Source: Neodiprion pinetum (taxonomy: Eukaryota > Arthropoda > Insecta > Hymenoptera > Diprionidae). Taken from it: 64,000 nucleotides of DNA. How positions within the stretch are numbered: the stretch's first letter is position 1; each line of letters opens with the position of its first letter. The notes below the pieces were generated by a model, which did not search any database, was not told the DNA's origin, and saw only the letters and a program-made list of their open reading frames with translations. A program made the translations under genes and the position numbers. The stretch lies in assembly GCF_021155775.2 (NCBI RefSeq), contig NC_060235.2, positions 39,472,607 through 39,536,606 of the forward strand. The letters run 5' to 3'. Positions 14,901-28,982 of the stretch are shown piece by piece.

Positions 14901-17900
14901 CGACTGGCCGTCTATTCGCGTTACGGTAGTTTGAATTATCCTCGTGTCCGGTAGTTGTTACATTTTAATTGTCGTTAAACTTGTTCAGAGTTTTTTTTGT
15001 ATAATCAGCTTCGCGGAGAAGAACCGCGAGGCAATTTTTGTCACTTGTACATCGTTGTTTTCTTTTCATTTCGTTTTTTTTTTTTTATTCCTCGTTCTTA
15101 TATTTTGCTTTTTTTAATACTCGTTTCGTGCGGTGTTTTGATAAATTGTAAGAAAAAATAAACGCCCAGTTACAACGAACAACGTTTACAATTGGATTTT
15201 CGGAGTGTTTTTCCGTATTTCGATCATTTATTTTTCTACTTTCGACTCAACGTATATCATCGAACGTGAGTTGCACAAGAATATAATTTGATATTGCTGA
15301 ATGTTAGATTTTAAAAATTGAATCAGTATCGTTATCGTAACGAAATGATTGTGTTGAAAATTCAGTGTTCTTCAATTTTGTAATGATTTTGAAGGAACTA
15401 AAATTTATAAAACATGAGTACCGGCTTTTCTTATCTTATGGATTTCAGACAATTTTCAAATCGTCGCAATAACGGTTTTTAATCAACATGAATCGTTACA
15501 GTAACGAAACTAACGTCGACATGATAAATATTGTAGAATATTCATGCAGATTGTTTGATATCGAAACTGAAAAGACAAAGGACGCCTCCCCCTCACGTAT
15601 CTCACCCCTGCAACCGTAGGATTATTTCCGCGTCACCCTTTGATCGCTTGATATGTATACGCTGCGCACCCGATGAAGAAAGGTGGAAAAGAGAAAAAAG
15701 AAATCCGAGTCATACCTTTCGAAATTTTTGTGCAAAACAATTATTGTGTTGTGAAGTAGCCGTACTATAAGTACAGATATAAACGTATGGATATGACGTT
15801 GGTTGTTTTTTGTACCGGAAAATTCTTCATTGTTAATATAATTATACTGTGAAATAGCTGGTGAGCACATTGTCTTTTTCTTTGTTCGTTTTTTTTTACA
15901 GCAACGGAAAGAAAGTACAATTTTGCCTAATTGGTGTTGTTGTTTTTTCCAAGTTTTCCGTTTCTTCGATATTTTTACAAATAAGCCCAACTGTTTCGAT
16001 GGAAAGTTTACTTCACAAACTATCGATATAAAAATCATTGAAAATTTTCCATTCGCAATCCGTTGTACAAAGTTCGTACAGTATTTATAGTATTTATGTA
16101 AAAACGAAAATAGGAAAACTAACTCGTTGGATAGAGAAAGGAAAAAAAAATACTGCATTTACGATCGATCATCATCATTTTCAAAACTTCAATTCTTCAA
16201 TCGTATATAACGGAAAATATTAGTATGACGATGTATTTGTGACGTTTCAGATTTTAACCTAGGTTTTAATCCATTATACCTACCGAATTAAAGATTCTAC
16301 GATCGAGTGTACAAATTTACTGAAACACTGAAAAACCGTAATTCTCCGCTAAAGAAATTGCTCTGTTCGTCAATCAATTGTATTAATTGTACAGATACTT
16401 CCTCTTTGAAGATAAATTAATGACGGTTAATAGGTGCAATGATTGAAATATCAGATGAACGATAGTCTATTAAAATATCATCACGAACATTAGTTATTTG
16501 CGGGGAAGAATTATTATTTGTTTATTTCACAATATTTCTATCAGCTATAAAAAGCTGCAGCAGCAACATTCGAGACTCTGATTTGTCAGCGAAAACAAAT
16601 CGCCGGTCCGTTTCGAGAACGCCACTGAAATCGCACGAGTATAGCGTTATCTATTTATTATTGTAATTCCATTTGAATAATAGATTATAATATCTGAAAA
16701 CTCTGTAATAGAATTTATAACAAAAAATCTACGAGCCAAGTAATCGAAAACTCGGAAAAAGTCTGCAGCTATAATTCGAATTTCACTTATCGGTAATAAA
16801 TAAATAAATCCAAAAAATAGAAGAAGAAACAAATATAATTCTGTCTTATTCAACGACGAAGAAATAATTCTGTTCCAAGTTTTCGATAATTGAAAGTGCA
16901 ACGTATATCGTACTCGGGATTTATAATCTGTATAATACGAACGTTATTACATCAATGAATACAACGGATTTAGAATATTCGACAATTCGGTATAACCGCA
17001 TCCTGAATTATCCTATCGCAAGTAAGATTATTCCGTACAACAAATCGGAGTTAGTTTCCTGCCTGCTTCCGGGGCTAAAAGTAGTTATAGTTACATATTA
17101 CAATGCTCGTATGCACATTCACGCATCATGACTGCAGTGCACACGATATCCCGTGACATAAATATACAGTTCGTTACAGGCGTGCATTGCCACAAGACTC
17201 GGCCCCCCCAGGCTCGCGCGGGTTGTAATAATAATGCATCTCCACATCCACGTGCGTTCGGTGCACGCATGAAAGAAAGAAGGACAGTAAGAAAGAACTA
17301 AGAAGATAAAGAGAAAGAGAGAGAGAGAACCGTTCGTTTCACGATATTTCCCGCTAAAAAGAAAAAAAAAATCAAAAAACAAACATATTTACAACGTGTA
17401 CGATACGTATACTTGGGGACAACAAATCTGAGACGGCTAATTTTTTACATTAGACAGTTACGTTGGCAACACAGAGAAACCTACAGCGCCATCGTCGGCC
17501 GAGCGCGAAACAAACTCAGTCTCAATAAACGTAACATAACCCATGACCGTCGAATCTAACCTTAGAATAACGCGGTGATAACGACTTGTTAGATTGACAC
17601 GTATTCTAAGGTTAGATTCGACGGTCATGGGTTATGTTACGTTTATTGAGACTGAGTTTGTTTCGCGCTCCGCCGACTATGGCGCTGTAGGTTTCTCTGT
17701 ATTGCCAACATATCTGTCTCTAATGTAAAAAATTAGCCGTCTCAAATTCATTGTCCCCAAGTGTACATACGTATTACAGATAATGCATATTATGCGCATA
17801 CATATAGTGCGTGCAACGCAATGCGTGACAAGTTGTACGTTATACTACGTTTTAATACTAGATAGACATTAGCGTGCAGCTGTCAAAGCGACAAAATTCC

Positions 17901-20900
17901 GGCTGTTCTGTCAATTTGTACGTACATCTAAACATATACACAAATACAGACACTCACACATATCTATAATCTATTTTCCTTTCACGAAGGGAAAGCAACA
18001 CTTGTACCGTTATACCGATACAGCCGAGTATCTACGTGTATACTGTGTATATATATGTTGTATATATGTATTTACAAAATACTACGTATATACAATAGGT
18101 ATACTTGAGGCGCTAAATGACCATGCATCTCTTATCTCACAGAGAGCTGATGCTCAGCGTGCAGCCATAGGATTCATTAGTTTCAAATTAAGTCCTCATC
18201 CGATCAGCAGAGCCGGTTGTTTACTGGGCTTGATTCCCGGTCTCATCTTTCAAGTTTCTTTCTTCATTTTATATATTTGTTTTCAGTTTATTCCTTTTTT
18301 TAAATTATTTTTCTCCCTCCCCTCCCCACTCCCGCCGTTTTGTCCTCAATTACATCGTCGTCTATATCTCGAAGAAAGTGAATTCATCATTGATCAACAC
18401 TTTCGTTTTTTCTTCTTCTTCTTCTTCTTCTTCGTCATATTTCATCTTCATGTTTCCATTCTCGTGTGCAGTTGTACGTGTACAATATCTTTCCATTAAG
18501 GCGACTCCGTATCTCTGCAGTTTGTGTTCGTGAGATTTTGACTGATGGGAGAAAATTGGAGAGATTTATGTTGCACGATGTGTAATATGTATAGCTGATT
18601 CCTGAAACAAAATGCAAGTTTTGTTAATTTTCAAAGATTAGGGAAATTCGAGATTTAATCTATCGATTATAATCGGTACAAGTTATATTGAGATGATATT
18701 TTTTACATGATAATCAATAGATACAATTTCAAGCTTGGGAATCTTTGTAATATATATGTACTCGAAAGGCGTTGTCGATAAGGAAGAAGCAGAGAAGACG
18801 TTTTATTTTACATTTTTGTAAGAGGTATTTATATAATTTATATTTTGGGAAAATAATCTATTCAAGCGATAAATGCTTCCATTTCTCGAAGATTCAGAGT
18901 AACTGCGTAACTAATTGAAATCAGGCATCGGCTATATAATGACTTAAAACGTTACGACATGCGACAATCGACTCGTCCTTCTGAAAATTGGTGACTAATT
19001 CGTTTCCGTTTAACTCTCACCAATGTCCGCGGTAGTAATCTGTGACAGATTGGAATGATTTTCAGAAAGCATATAATAATAATAATATTAATAATAATAA
19101 TAATAATAATCAATCTTAGTCTTTGCTGTTTGCTGAATCCCGATGACTTACGACAGTTGTCACGAAAAATTAAGAAATAATGATAATTCCGTGTTCCGAA
19201 ATATAATCACTACCACGTGATCGATCAGTTTGTTATACTTTCCAAAAATTCTTTACTTTCATTTTGAAGTTTTGCTACCTGCCAATTCAATAGAAAATCT
19301 TAACAAGAATTATTATACGTGTACATCTTTCTACATCTTGTATCTTATTATAGATGTGTATAAAAAAGAAAAAAATAGTCTATAAGCCGTTTATTATAGG
19401 TACGTAAACTCGAGGGAAAATTAATGTTCTGAAAAACGGTTTATATACAACTCTTACATACGCATGCCCACGTGGTCCGGCGTCTTTCATCGTGCAACGA
19501 ATGTGTATTTTACGTTTCATACGTGTATACACACATATATATATATATATATATTTCACTGTTTATCCGCGGTCCGAGCTGACTTGTTTCATACTGCAAA
19601 GAAACAATCTCACTAATTGTAAGAATTATAATTTTTCCTACGTTGAAAATTTCTCTTTCATACAGATTAGTTTGTCAACTAAAAAAATAAATCAACAAAT
19701 AACGTACCTATACGATTTTACATAATTGATGAACCTTTTACGAGGTTGAAGTTAGTAACGTTATGGTAACGAAAGATTGGGGAATAAAAAATTACTATTT
19801 TCGCAATCTTACAATGATTTTTAATCAACTAAGATTTCGAATTATGAGTATGTTTCGTTTTATTAAGTTTTACTGAATTTCACACAATTGCAAAATGGCG
19901 AAATAACGTTTTTTCCTCAGCATTAATTGTTACGATAACGTTACTAACTTCTATATGACAACCTTTTCAGTTCCTGCGATATAGTGAAAGATATTAAACG
20001 GAATAAAAAAAAAAAAGAAAAAAAGAAACAAACTGAAATCAACAATAAAGAAAGGAAGGATTAAAAAAAAAAGTGATGCAAGTACAAGCGGAAATAATGG
20101 AAAAAAAAACACAACAATCAATTTGCAATATAAAGACGCAATAACATTTAGGAGGAAACGCGGTTTGTGTGCTCGCGCGGTTTTAATTTCTTTTCTTTCT
20201 CTTTCTCGCTCTCTCTCTCTCTCTCTTGTCTTATTTTAAACAAACCCGTTATTTTCACTGGCATACTTGACACATATAAACATCAGTTGATGGGCATGGC
20301 ATCGCAGGTATGCAGGTCTGCGCAGCGCGGTCACGGAAGTCGCGATTAGAATATAAATATCCTCTCTTTCTGGTTTTGTTTTATTTTCTTTTTTTTTTTC
20401 TTTCTTTTAGATATGATACAAGTTAACGATTTTCCCCACCGCATGTATAATTTTCTCCGCAAGCATTGCATACATGTGTTCATATATATGCGTGTGTGCG
20501 TGTGATATCTATATATAGTTCTCTCTCGAACTTGTTACAGGTGGTTTTTAACGGTACGACGACAAACGAGTCTGACAGCTGCACCAGCGGTACGAGCAGA
20601 GTGACAAACGGTGAGTCAGTCAGGCATGTGATAATAAATACGTTTCATAATGCGATAATCCTTCTTCATTCCTCCCATAACCGCCTCCCATGCATCCCTG
20701 CATCTCTGACAACAGCTACTGGATTTTATAATCCAGGGACATACATAAGTGTATTGTACATGTGTTGTTTAAGGCTCTTCTAATTTTCGTCAATTAAACT
20801 TCAGGCTTAAACTGTATTTATACATGTTATACGTGCATTGGGTTTAATTGTTTATGACACACAGCGCACGCTCATGCGGAGCTTGTAAGAACTACACAGC

Positions 20901-20978
20901 GATAACAACCGATGTTCATTCGTTTCCTTCACGGGTCGAGGGACCTTCGTCCCTTTCCTGCACCGACCCCCTCAATCG

Positions 20979-21009
<31 letters not shown>

Positions 21010-24000
21010 TCTATAATAATTCCCCCCGTCTCGTAGACAGTTTTTCCACGCCAATTATCAGCCGCCGCCACCCGCCACAGAGGGTTATGCTTTACTCTTA
21101 TTACATGAACAATAATACGTGTTGAACGCATTAAACGTTGTTATTGTTATTTTATCGCAATATAACGGGAGTATGCTGTGAAACTTGTCGCAGGCTGCGT
21201 GATATGTATATACAGTAATATTCATTAGTCCTTTAACCTTGCGTCTAACTTGTTTTCGGTCTGAAACAAAATCCGAGTTCCGATTCTATGCGAATTATGT
21301 GAGAATGACTCCCGATTATCTCACGTCGGCTGAATCTCCACTCGCTGTCACATAATTCCTATGTAGAATCGAACTCGCATTTTGTTCCGGACAGAAAACA
21401 AGTTAGCCGTAAGATTAACGCATTAAGGAATATTATTGTATTTATTACCGGGAGTATTCTGCGAAACTTGACGCAGGCTGCTTGATGTGTACAGTAATAT
21501 TCATTAGTCCCTTAACCTTACGTCTAACTTGTTCTCCGTCCGGAAACAAATTCCGAGTTCCGATTCTATACGAATTATGTGACAATGACTCCCGATTCTC
21601 TCACGTCGGCTGAATCGCCAGTCACCGTCACATAATTCGTATGTAGAATCGAACTCGCATTTTGTTTAGGACAGAAAACAAGTTAGACGCATTATGGAAT
21701 ATTATTCCATGTATAACTGTTGCAGCGTTGATCGTTTAGTTTCACGGAAAACTTCCGCTGCAATAAGGATATTTTTTCGTTTTTCTTACAATGTTATTTT
21801 GTTGGTACATGAGCTCCAAATTATTTCATTCTTGCACTAATTTCCGAGATTAAAAATCAGCCACAACATTTTCTATTATCATCAAGGTTATTCATCTTTT
21901 ACGAAAAATTGCTTTGCTCTGATTGTCCGGTGAATTACGATACCGATCTTGAAAAAGATTAAAGAAAAAAAGTATAACGTTTATGATTATTATTATTATT
22001 TTTTTTTTTTCACATCAAATTTTACAAAGAAAGTATAATGTATGCACAAGTGAAACACCTCTCAACGTATCGAGATTAATCAAATTCTACGAGTATAAAT
22101 TAAATCACTTGAAATTTCACCGCTGATTATGTATAACGAAACGTTTTAATAAAGCAGTAGAAAAAAAATTAGCGGATCAAAAACTCAGTCGGAGGATAGA
22201 CTTGAGTATAAAGATTTAAAGAGTGTCAGATTGAAGATGTATCAGAGCTGCATAATACATGTGAAATTATAAATCTTACACTAAACGATGTTTCCGTGTG
22301 AAAGTTGCGAATAAAAAGAAGAAAAACAAAATGAAATAAAAATCAAAATCTTCAACGGACTCGTTTAAATTCTCGATGATTGATTGCCAATTGTAAATTT
22401 TCGGAATGCTATATAACATTGTTTTCACTCGTTCGCGGTGCAGTTTCTTGCATTGCACCCAGATAATACGAGTGATACTTGAATATATATGTACGTGAAT
22501 ATTCCTACATGTGTTTGGTAATTAACGTTCAGGTGGGCATTGACTACACCGCAATTCACGATTCTGACACGCTAATTGAATAAAACGTATAATTACAATC
22601 GCGGTCTCGACGCGAAGATTGTCCTCTCTAATTATAAACTCATCACGTTTAATGAAGACCGCGACTCGTGGCTCGTGTCCTTAGCCCTCTACATACCTGA
22701 TTTTTTTATTAATAAACTTTTACCCACCGGCTTGCCGAACTCCGTTCATATTTTTTTATATTTTACTTACTGTAAAATCGAGAGAGAAAAAAATGCCGTT
22801 GCTTGCTGGGAACGGTTATGAATACGTACACGATTTTGAGAAAGCGCTTGATACATTGGTAGATATTATTTATTCGTATATAAAATTGATACACTCACAA
22901 TCGCAGCTTGTACGCTTAATTTTCAAATTTACTTACCTTTTTTTTTTTTTTTTTCTTCCCGAATGCGAGACGAAAAAATCATCTTTTCCGCATCTGTTTT
23001 CTCTGCATTTACCAAATTCAACTCGTTATTATACACAGCGTATCATCCCCTTTATAAACATCCGTATACAAATGCACGAAAATTAGGTCAAGTGTAAAAT
23101 TCGTCACCGAAAACTTCCAGGGGTGGAATGAAAATGTACAAATTCGATTATATTATACAATAAAAAAAAAAAAAAATAAAAAATTTATTCCAGCTGTAGT
23201 TATATAGATATAATATACGTACATATTCTTTTATCGTACGGTTCTTAATAATTGGTGACACTTTTTTTCCACTTGAATTATATACCTGTGCAGCAAAATA
23301 AGTAATTTCTGCTTGAAACATATTAAATATACGCAGCTGGCGTTAATTCGATTAATTTTCACTTCCGTTTTTCTCCTCCATACTTTACAGTGGAGGAATT
23401 TTAAGGTACGCGTATTATAAAATTCTACGTCTCAACGGCGGCAAGTCGAGCAGCAGCTGCAGAGTAATTATCACAGGCTATATACAAGGCCGAGTGATTT
23501 CGCATTTGCGATCGTTATTCACGGGGAATTGAATGTTGGTTTTTCTCAACGTTTTACGTACATCAATCGATTCGCGTCAGGTCGCTGGGAGACGGAGAGG
23601 AGATTAGAAGCGCTTACAGGCACCTATACAGACAGACCTGCGGACGAACGAATTTCACTTTCATCTCGTAAACCTAAATTGCAGTATTTCTCTTTCTGTT
23701 CCCGAGCTCTGAGCACGTCTCTCGTCTTCTCGTCGCAGCCACAATGACGTCAGGAAAGTCGATTCTCGGCATCGCCGTCGTTGCTGCAGTACTGAGGCAA
23801 TTTATATAAAACGAAAACCCTGTCGAGCGGTTCCTACAGTCTCGATAGTTTTGTAATTGGATTATACGGTAATTACAATTCGCGCCCGGAATTGCTAGAA
23901 CTTCGCCTCTCTCTCGCTTTTCCCACCTCTCCACAGATTCAAGACCATAAATTATTACAACTATCGCGTGTAATGATTTTTCATCGTCTTTGCGTAAAAA

Positions 24001-27000
24001 GATATAAATCTGTGTAATATTGGCAAGGGGACAACCTGTACGTTCGTCTATTTTCTTTTCGTTTTTTATCCTCATCAGTTTTCAGCAACAAATAATAATC
24101 GATCGGAAAAAATTCGATCAAACATTGGTACACTTTGATCTGAAAATACCTAGATAATTGACAGTAAGGATCATAGATCAAGAAATTCATAGGCTAGTTT
24201 AACACCACGATTTTTGACTAATCCTCAAAACAGATTTCAACCCAATAATGTAATTATACTTTTGATTATGTATTATGGAATATACCATTAGTGTAATAAA
24301 AAACTGCTCAATATATGTAGAATATTATTTCATAGGATGTTTTGAACAAAAAAAAATTTTCATCACCATCATATCTTAAATTCTCTTATAATGCAGTTTC
24401 TTCCCGCACTTCTGACAAACGATGCATTATATATTATAATATTATATGTTGTAACGAGCACTCGTAGGTAAAAAATGTAAAACAAGAGGCAGAGAGACAT
24501 TGCAGAGAAGCGTTTTACGAGCCAGCATATAATTCTCCGCATTCTTCGTCGGTCGCGTTAAGCGCAGCTTTTAATATTGCGAATATTTAACTGGTCCCCG
24601 ATGAACTTTACGACTTCATTATTCTTCCACTCGGTTCTTACAACTTGTTCAATATTCATTTTTTCTCACTCGACAAAAACCGCTCGATTCTTCGTCGAGT
24701 TTCTCTCACTCTGCATATTGTACGATAACTAAGAATGTATCATATATCGTATTATTCATTATACTTTACAGATTTTTATAAAAAGTTTGTAGTATTTTCT
24801 GTTATGGATCGAGTGTCATTTTTTTTCACAATCAACTCTGACGAAATACAATAAATTCAATTAAAATAATTAAAATAATTAAAACAGTGTTCAGATTACT
24901 TTATAATACGAATAAAGAAAGAAAGTTTCAAAGAAAAATTTCGACTAATTACCGTCTTTCAAGAGATGCAACTGCGTCGTATAGCAGTTATCTGAGCATT
25001 GAGCCGATTACCATTTTCTCTGACAGTATAACGTCCGAGTTTAGACGTCGTAAGTTAACGTCTGCGTTACACATGCATACGTACATACATATACATACAC
25101 ATATATGCATACGTATATACCTATACATACGCAAATAAGATGAAAATTGCGTTTCGCTTCGTTGACTGGCGTAAATTTCATTAATTATCGTATAGAATAT
25201 GATGATGTACCGACTGTTATTCTGTCTTATATCTGTCAGTCTTCGTATTAAAGATACATCGTATAAATATACATACGTGATAAACCATCTTTGAGTTAGA
25301 TGAGTCTGCTGTATCTTTCAAGAGCGCTCGAGTTATCATTTTCCGGTGACCCTTCGAGTACGCAATCAACCTTTCATCAATCATATATACCGACTAGAGA
25401 TCACGTACCGCTATAATTATCTATGTCGCTTATACGTGAGGTATTCCACACCAAACCGATGCACGCTTGATCCTCGTCATTGGTGATTTTATCTATTTTT
25501 AAGTATCATGCGAAGCGTACAAGAAAAAACGTCTTTCACTGAGTTTAAAATTATTTCGAATAACGGATTTGATTTTTGTTGCTCCGAAAAACACAAAAAC
25601 CAAATTTTCGTATTAATTTTTTTTTATACACTCTACGCTGCGGCGAAAATTAAAAAAAAAAAAGTTTGACGCGGAATGCCTCATATACACGTGTTGTGCG
25701 TACATACATGCATACATGTACGTACTTTACATTCGTTATAAAAAATGTCTCTCGCGATTCGATGAGCTCTTTATACGCATACGTGATAGCTGTGACACGC
25801 CCAATTCTTACGGTTCCTTAATAACGGTGTCACTCCTAGTTTTTTTTTTTTTTGGTTTTCTTTATCTACCTTATTTCTTTTTACGGTATTAAATATATTC
25901 AAATCACGAATTATTTTCAGCACCAAGTCCCAATGAACCCCGTCTTGCACGATATTGATTTTCGTTCCAATATGTTATCGTTATACACGTCGAAATTAAA
26001 AGGGTTTTATTTCCCACATGCGGTGAATTCGCTGCAAGAAAAATTTTTACCAGAAGAATAATTTCTAAGTTTAAATTGAATGTATGTACATATGTATATA
26101 AATAAATAAACTGTTGAATCCACAAGCGAACTAATCGGTATAATATCTTTTTGCTAATATTATAGAAACTCGGCTCGCATTATAAATACATTTGTCAAAG
26201 AAATACATTCCTACATACGTTGGAAATTTCGAAAGGATTCAAATCAATTTTCCACACATTCTAATAGATATTACTAAATCGTACCTTCCGTAAATATTTT
26301 CTCAACCTTGCAGTCTTTCACAATTTTCGTTCATTTTGTTTCTGATCAGAAAACAAAAAATCCTTTATCTTCTTGAAGAAAAATCTGTGACACATTCTGA
26401 CGTACAACGCATCGTTTTTCGATTAAAACAATCCTTGTATGCTATAAACATATATTACACACTACATTTTAAATTGACAACGAGCCAAACTCTTTCTTTC
26501 TCTTCCTCTCTCTCTCTCTCTCCCTTTCTATCTTTGTCTTTCTCTTTCCCGGCGCCCGCTGAGAAAAGAGATTTCCCAGGATTGTTTTCAACGGATTTTC
26601 TCTGTGTGTGTGTGTGTGTGTGTGTGTGTATTGCGCATCGCATGAACGTGTGAGTATCGAGTGCGTAGCTACGTATTTTGTATTTACGGTATAGGATACA
26701 GCTGAACGACTAGGTGAACCCGGGGAAAGTGTACAAACTCGTTATTAACTGCGCAGCGTCGTAAATTGAACCGTTCGAAAACTTTGCATGGTTAACGGAT
26801 ATTTCGAGATGATCGATTATATTTCCATCCTGTATCCTGTATTTGAAACTATTCGATTTTCTTAATTTAATATAACGCAAAGCGGTATTTAAATATAAAT
26901 ATATACACATAATTAAGCCCGGTGATAAATGCCATGCTAAATCAGTTACAATTTTGAATAAAATCGGTACGAATAATACTAATTACAATGCACAGAAAAT

Positions 27001-27109
27001 CGTTGTATTAAAATTTGATATTATATTACACGAGTATTTATATTTATTGCTTAATCATTAATGCATAATTTGAAGTATCTATACCACTACTACTACTAAT
27101 ACTAATAAC

Positions 27110-27146
<37 letters not shown>

Positions 27147-28369
27147 CCAATACTAATCACGATAATAAAAATCACATAAAACAAAGGAATGGAGGCAAGA
27201 TAAGAAGAATTATATCATATTATATTATGTTATATTATAGGCACAGAGAACGTTATTATCGTGAAATTAGTCGACATGTTCCCGTCTCGTCGTAAAAAAG
27301 TCGGTATGAGCCAAAGCCTGCCGAAGATACAACACAATTAATGGTTATAAGAACGATTTCATGCTGGCTGCAAGCAGGGTTTTACGATTCAAATCGCCGA
27401 TCAGAAAGGTCTCATTTTCTTCTTTTTTTTTCCGATTAAACGCGTGTATTCGATGCTGTAATTACACCGAATATTATACTTTATTTGAACAAGTATCGAG
27501 CATCAATTAATCCGATTAATTGTCGTACAGTTTTATATATCGTATCTTTCAAATTTTCTTATTTTCTCTGACGGTATCGTTCGTCAACCCCGACGAGAAA
27601 AGAAAAGAAGAAGAAAAAAAAAAAAAAATGAAACAAATAGAAAACGGTCCCTCATTCAACGATCGAACGAATGCAACGCGCTGCACGAAGCGAGTGCTGC
27701 ACGGGTTTAGAAAGTGGGTGCATAAATTAGCGCTATAGCTCGTACGCCTAAACGGAAGCCTCAATTACGGTACTTACACCCCCATGCAATGTGTATGGTG
27801 ACATTGATGACGGCCGGTGGTCCAAGCTTGGTAATATTTACCCACGCCAATATATATCGCCCCGAGATACGGGATGTAATTTGATCAATTGAAGAGGAGG
27901 ATCAACAAAAGGCTGTGTAAAAGTGGCCGTGTAAAAGCAAAAGGAAGAGAAAGAAAAAAAAAAGAAAAATTTCCGCACGGAAACTTCCTTCGCCGTATCG
28001 GAAGTCTTATTCGGATGCGAAACACCGAATTCACCATACATTTACTGTTTATACAATTTAAAAATACGATATATTTACTACACAATTTAGAATATTGAAA
28101 TTACTTGTTTGTGTTTTTTTTTTTATGAATTTTAGTAAAATCGAAAATTTTCATTGTAGATATAAGACAAATACATAGTAATTTACGCCGATGCACCGAA
28201 TTTGTAAATCTTCAACTCTTTCGTACAGTAAATGCGTAGTAAATTTACAATCATTTTTAACATTGTGTTCGCAATGTTTTCTAATTTTTTTTTTTTTATG
28301 ACAAAATTGTACTTATAGTCTTGTTTAAGTCTTCTCTGCAATTCTTTAGTTGGGGAATCTAAATCTTAA

Positions 28370-28447
<78 letters not shown>

Positions 28448-28929
28448 TCTCTAATTTGAACCCGATTAAAACGTTTGTTTTTTTATTCTACTAATGTCAT
28501 AATACGCGTGACGGAATTACCTTCCTCTCGCTGCAGTTTAACGGTCGGTATTTAAACGCCATGAAATAATGACGCTTCGAATGCCAGCACAGCTTAACAG
28601 ATGCTGCCTGCGATTTACTCGTAGGTACATATCATACCGCAGAGCTCTCAACTCTGCTTTGCGGTGGTATTTTTTTTTTTTTCAATCTGACCATACGGAA
28701 TATACCGACGTTTTATAAACCTTCGAACAAAAGCGGTCGACGTTTAACGCCGTTTCGAAATGCGTAATTCCACCCTCATTATCCACGGGATTTTCATTTT
28801 CGCAGAATTGTAATGATTCAAATCTCACAACGCGCGGTATGTAATTTTTTTTTTTTTTTTTTTTAGAAAGAAACGGAGAGAATTTAATACTCAAATTCAT
28901 TACTGCAAGCTTTTAAATTCTTGCACGAA

Positions 28930-28982
<53 letters not shown>

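Larger units (their letters stand above)
3978..20540 (+). other. Intron 1 of the FAM107 gene (about 16.6 kb)
   Basis: No other supported gene. It holds foldback elements at 11.4, 15.3, 17.4 and 19.7 kb, a weak inverted repeat at 6.1 kb, a GA tract at 5.9 kb, an AAT tract at 19.1 kb, a CRE plus TATA pair near 8.3-8.4 kb and a G+C-rich promoter-like segment at 14.5-14.9 kb. Confidence 0.6.

Noticed and set aside
15622..16158. 178-codon open frame on the minus strand
   Set aside because: Composition is Phe/Lys/Asn/Ser-rich low complexity that follows A+T-rich DNA; no domain, no splice context and no conserved-looking block.
18002..18499. 165-codon plus-strand frame
   Set aside because: Tyr/Phe-rich ends from TATA and TTC repeats and no domain. 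A tRNA B-box-like GCTTGATTCCCGG near 18227 lacks a matching A box and clover-leaf.
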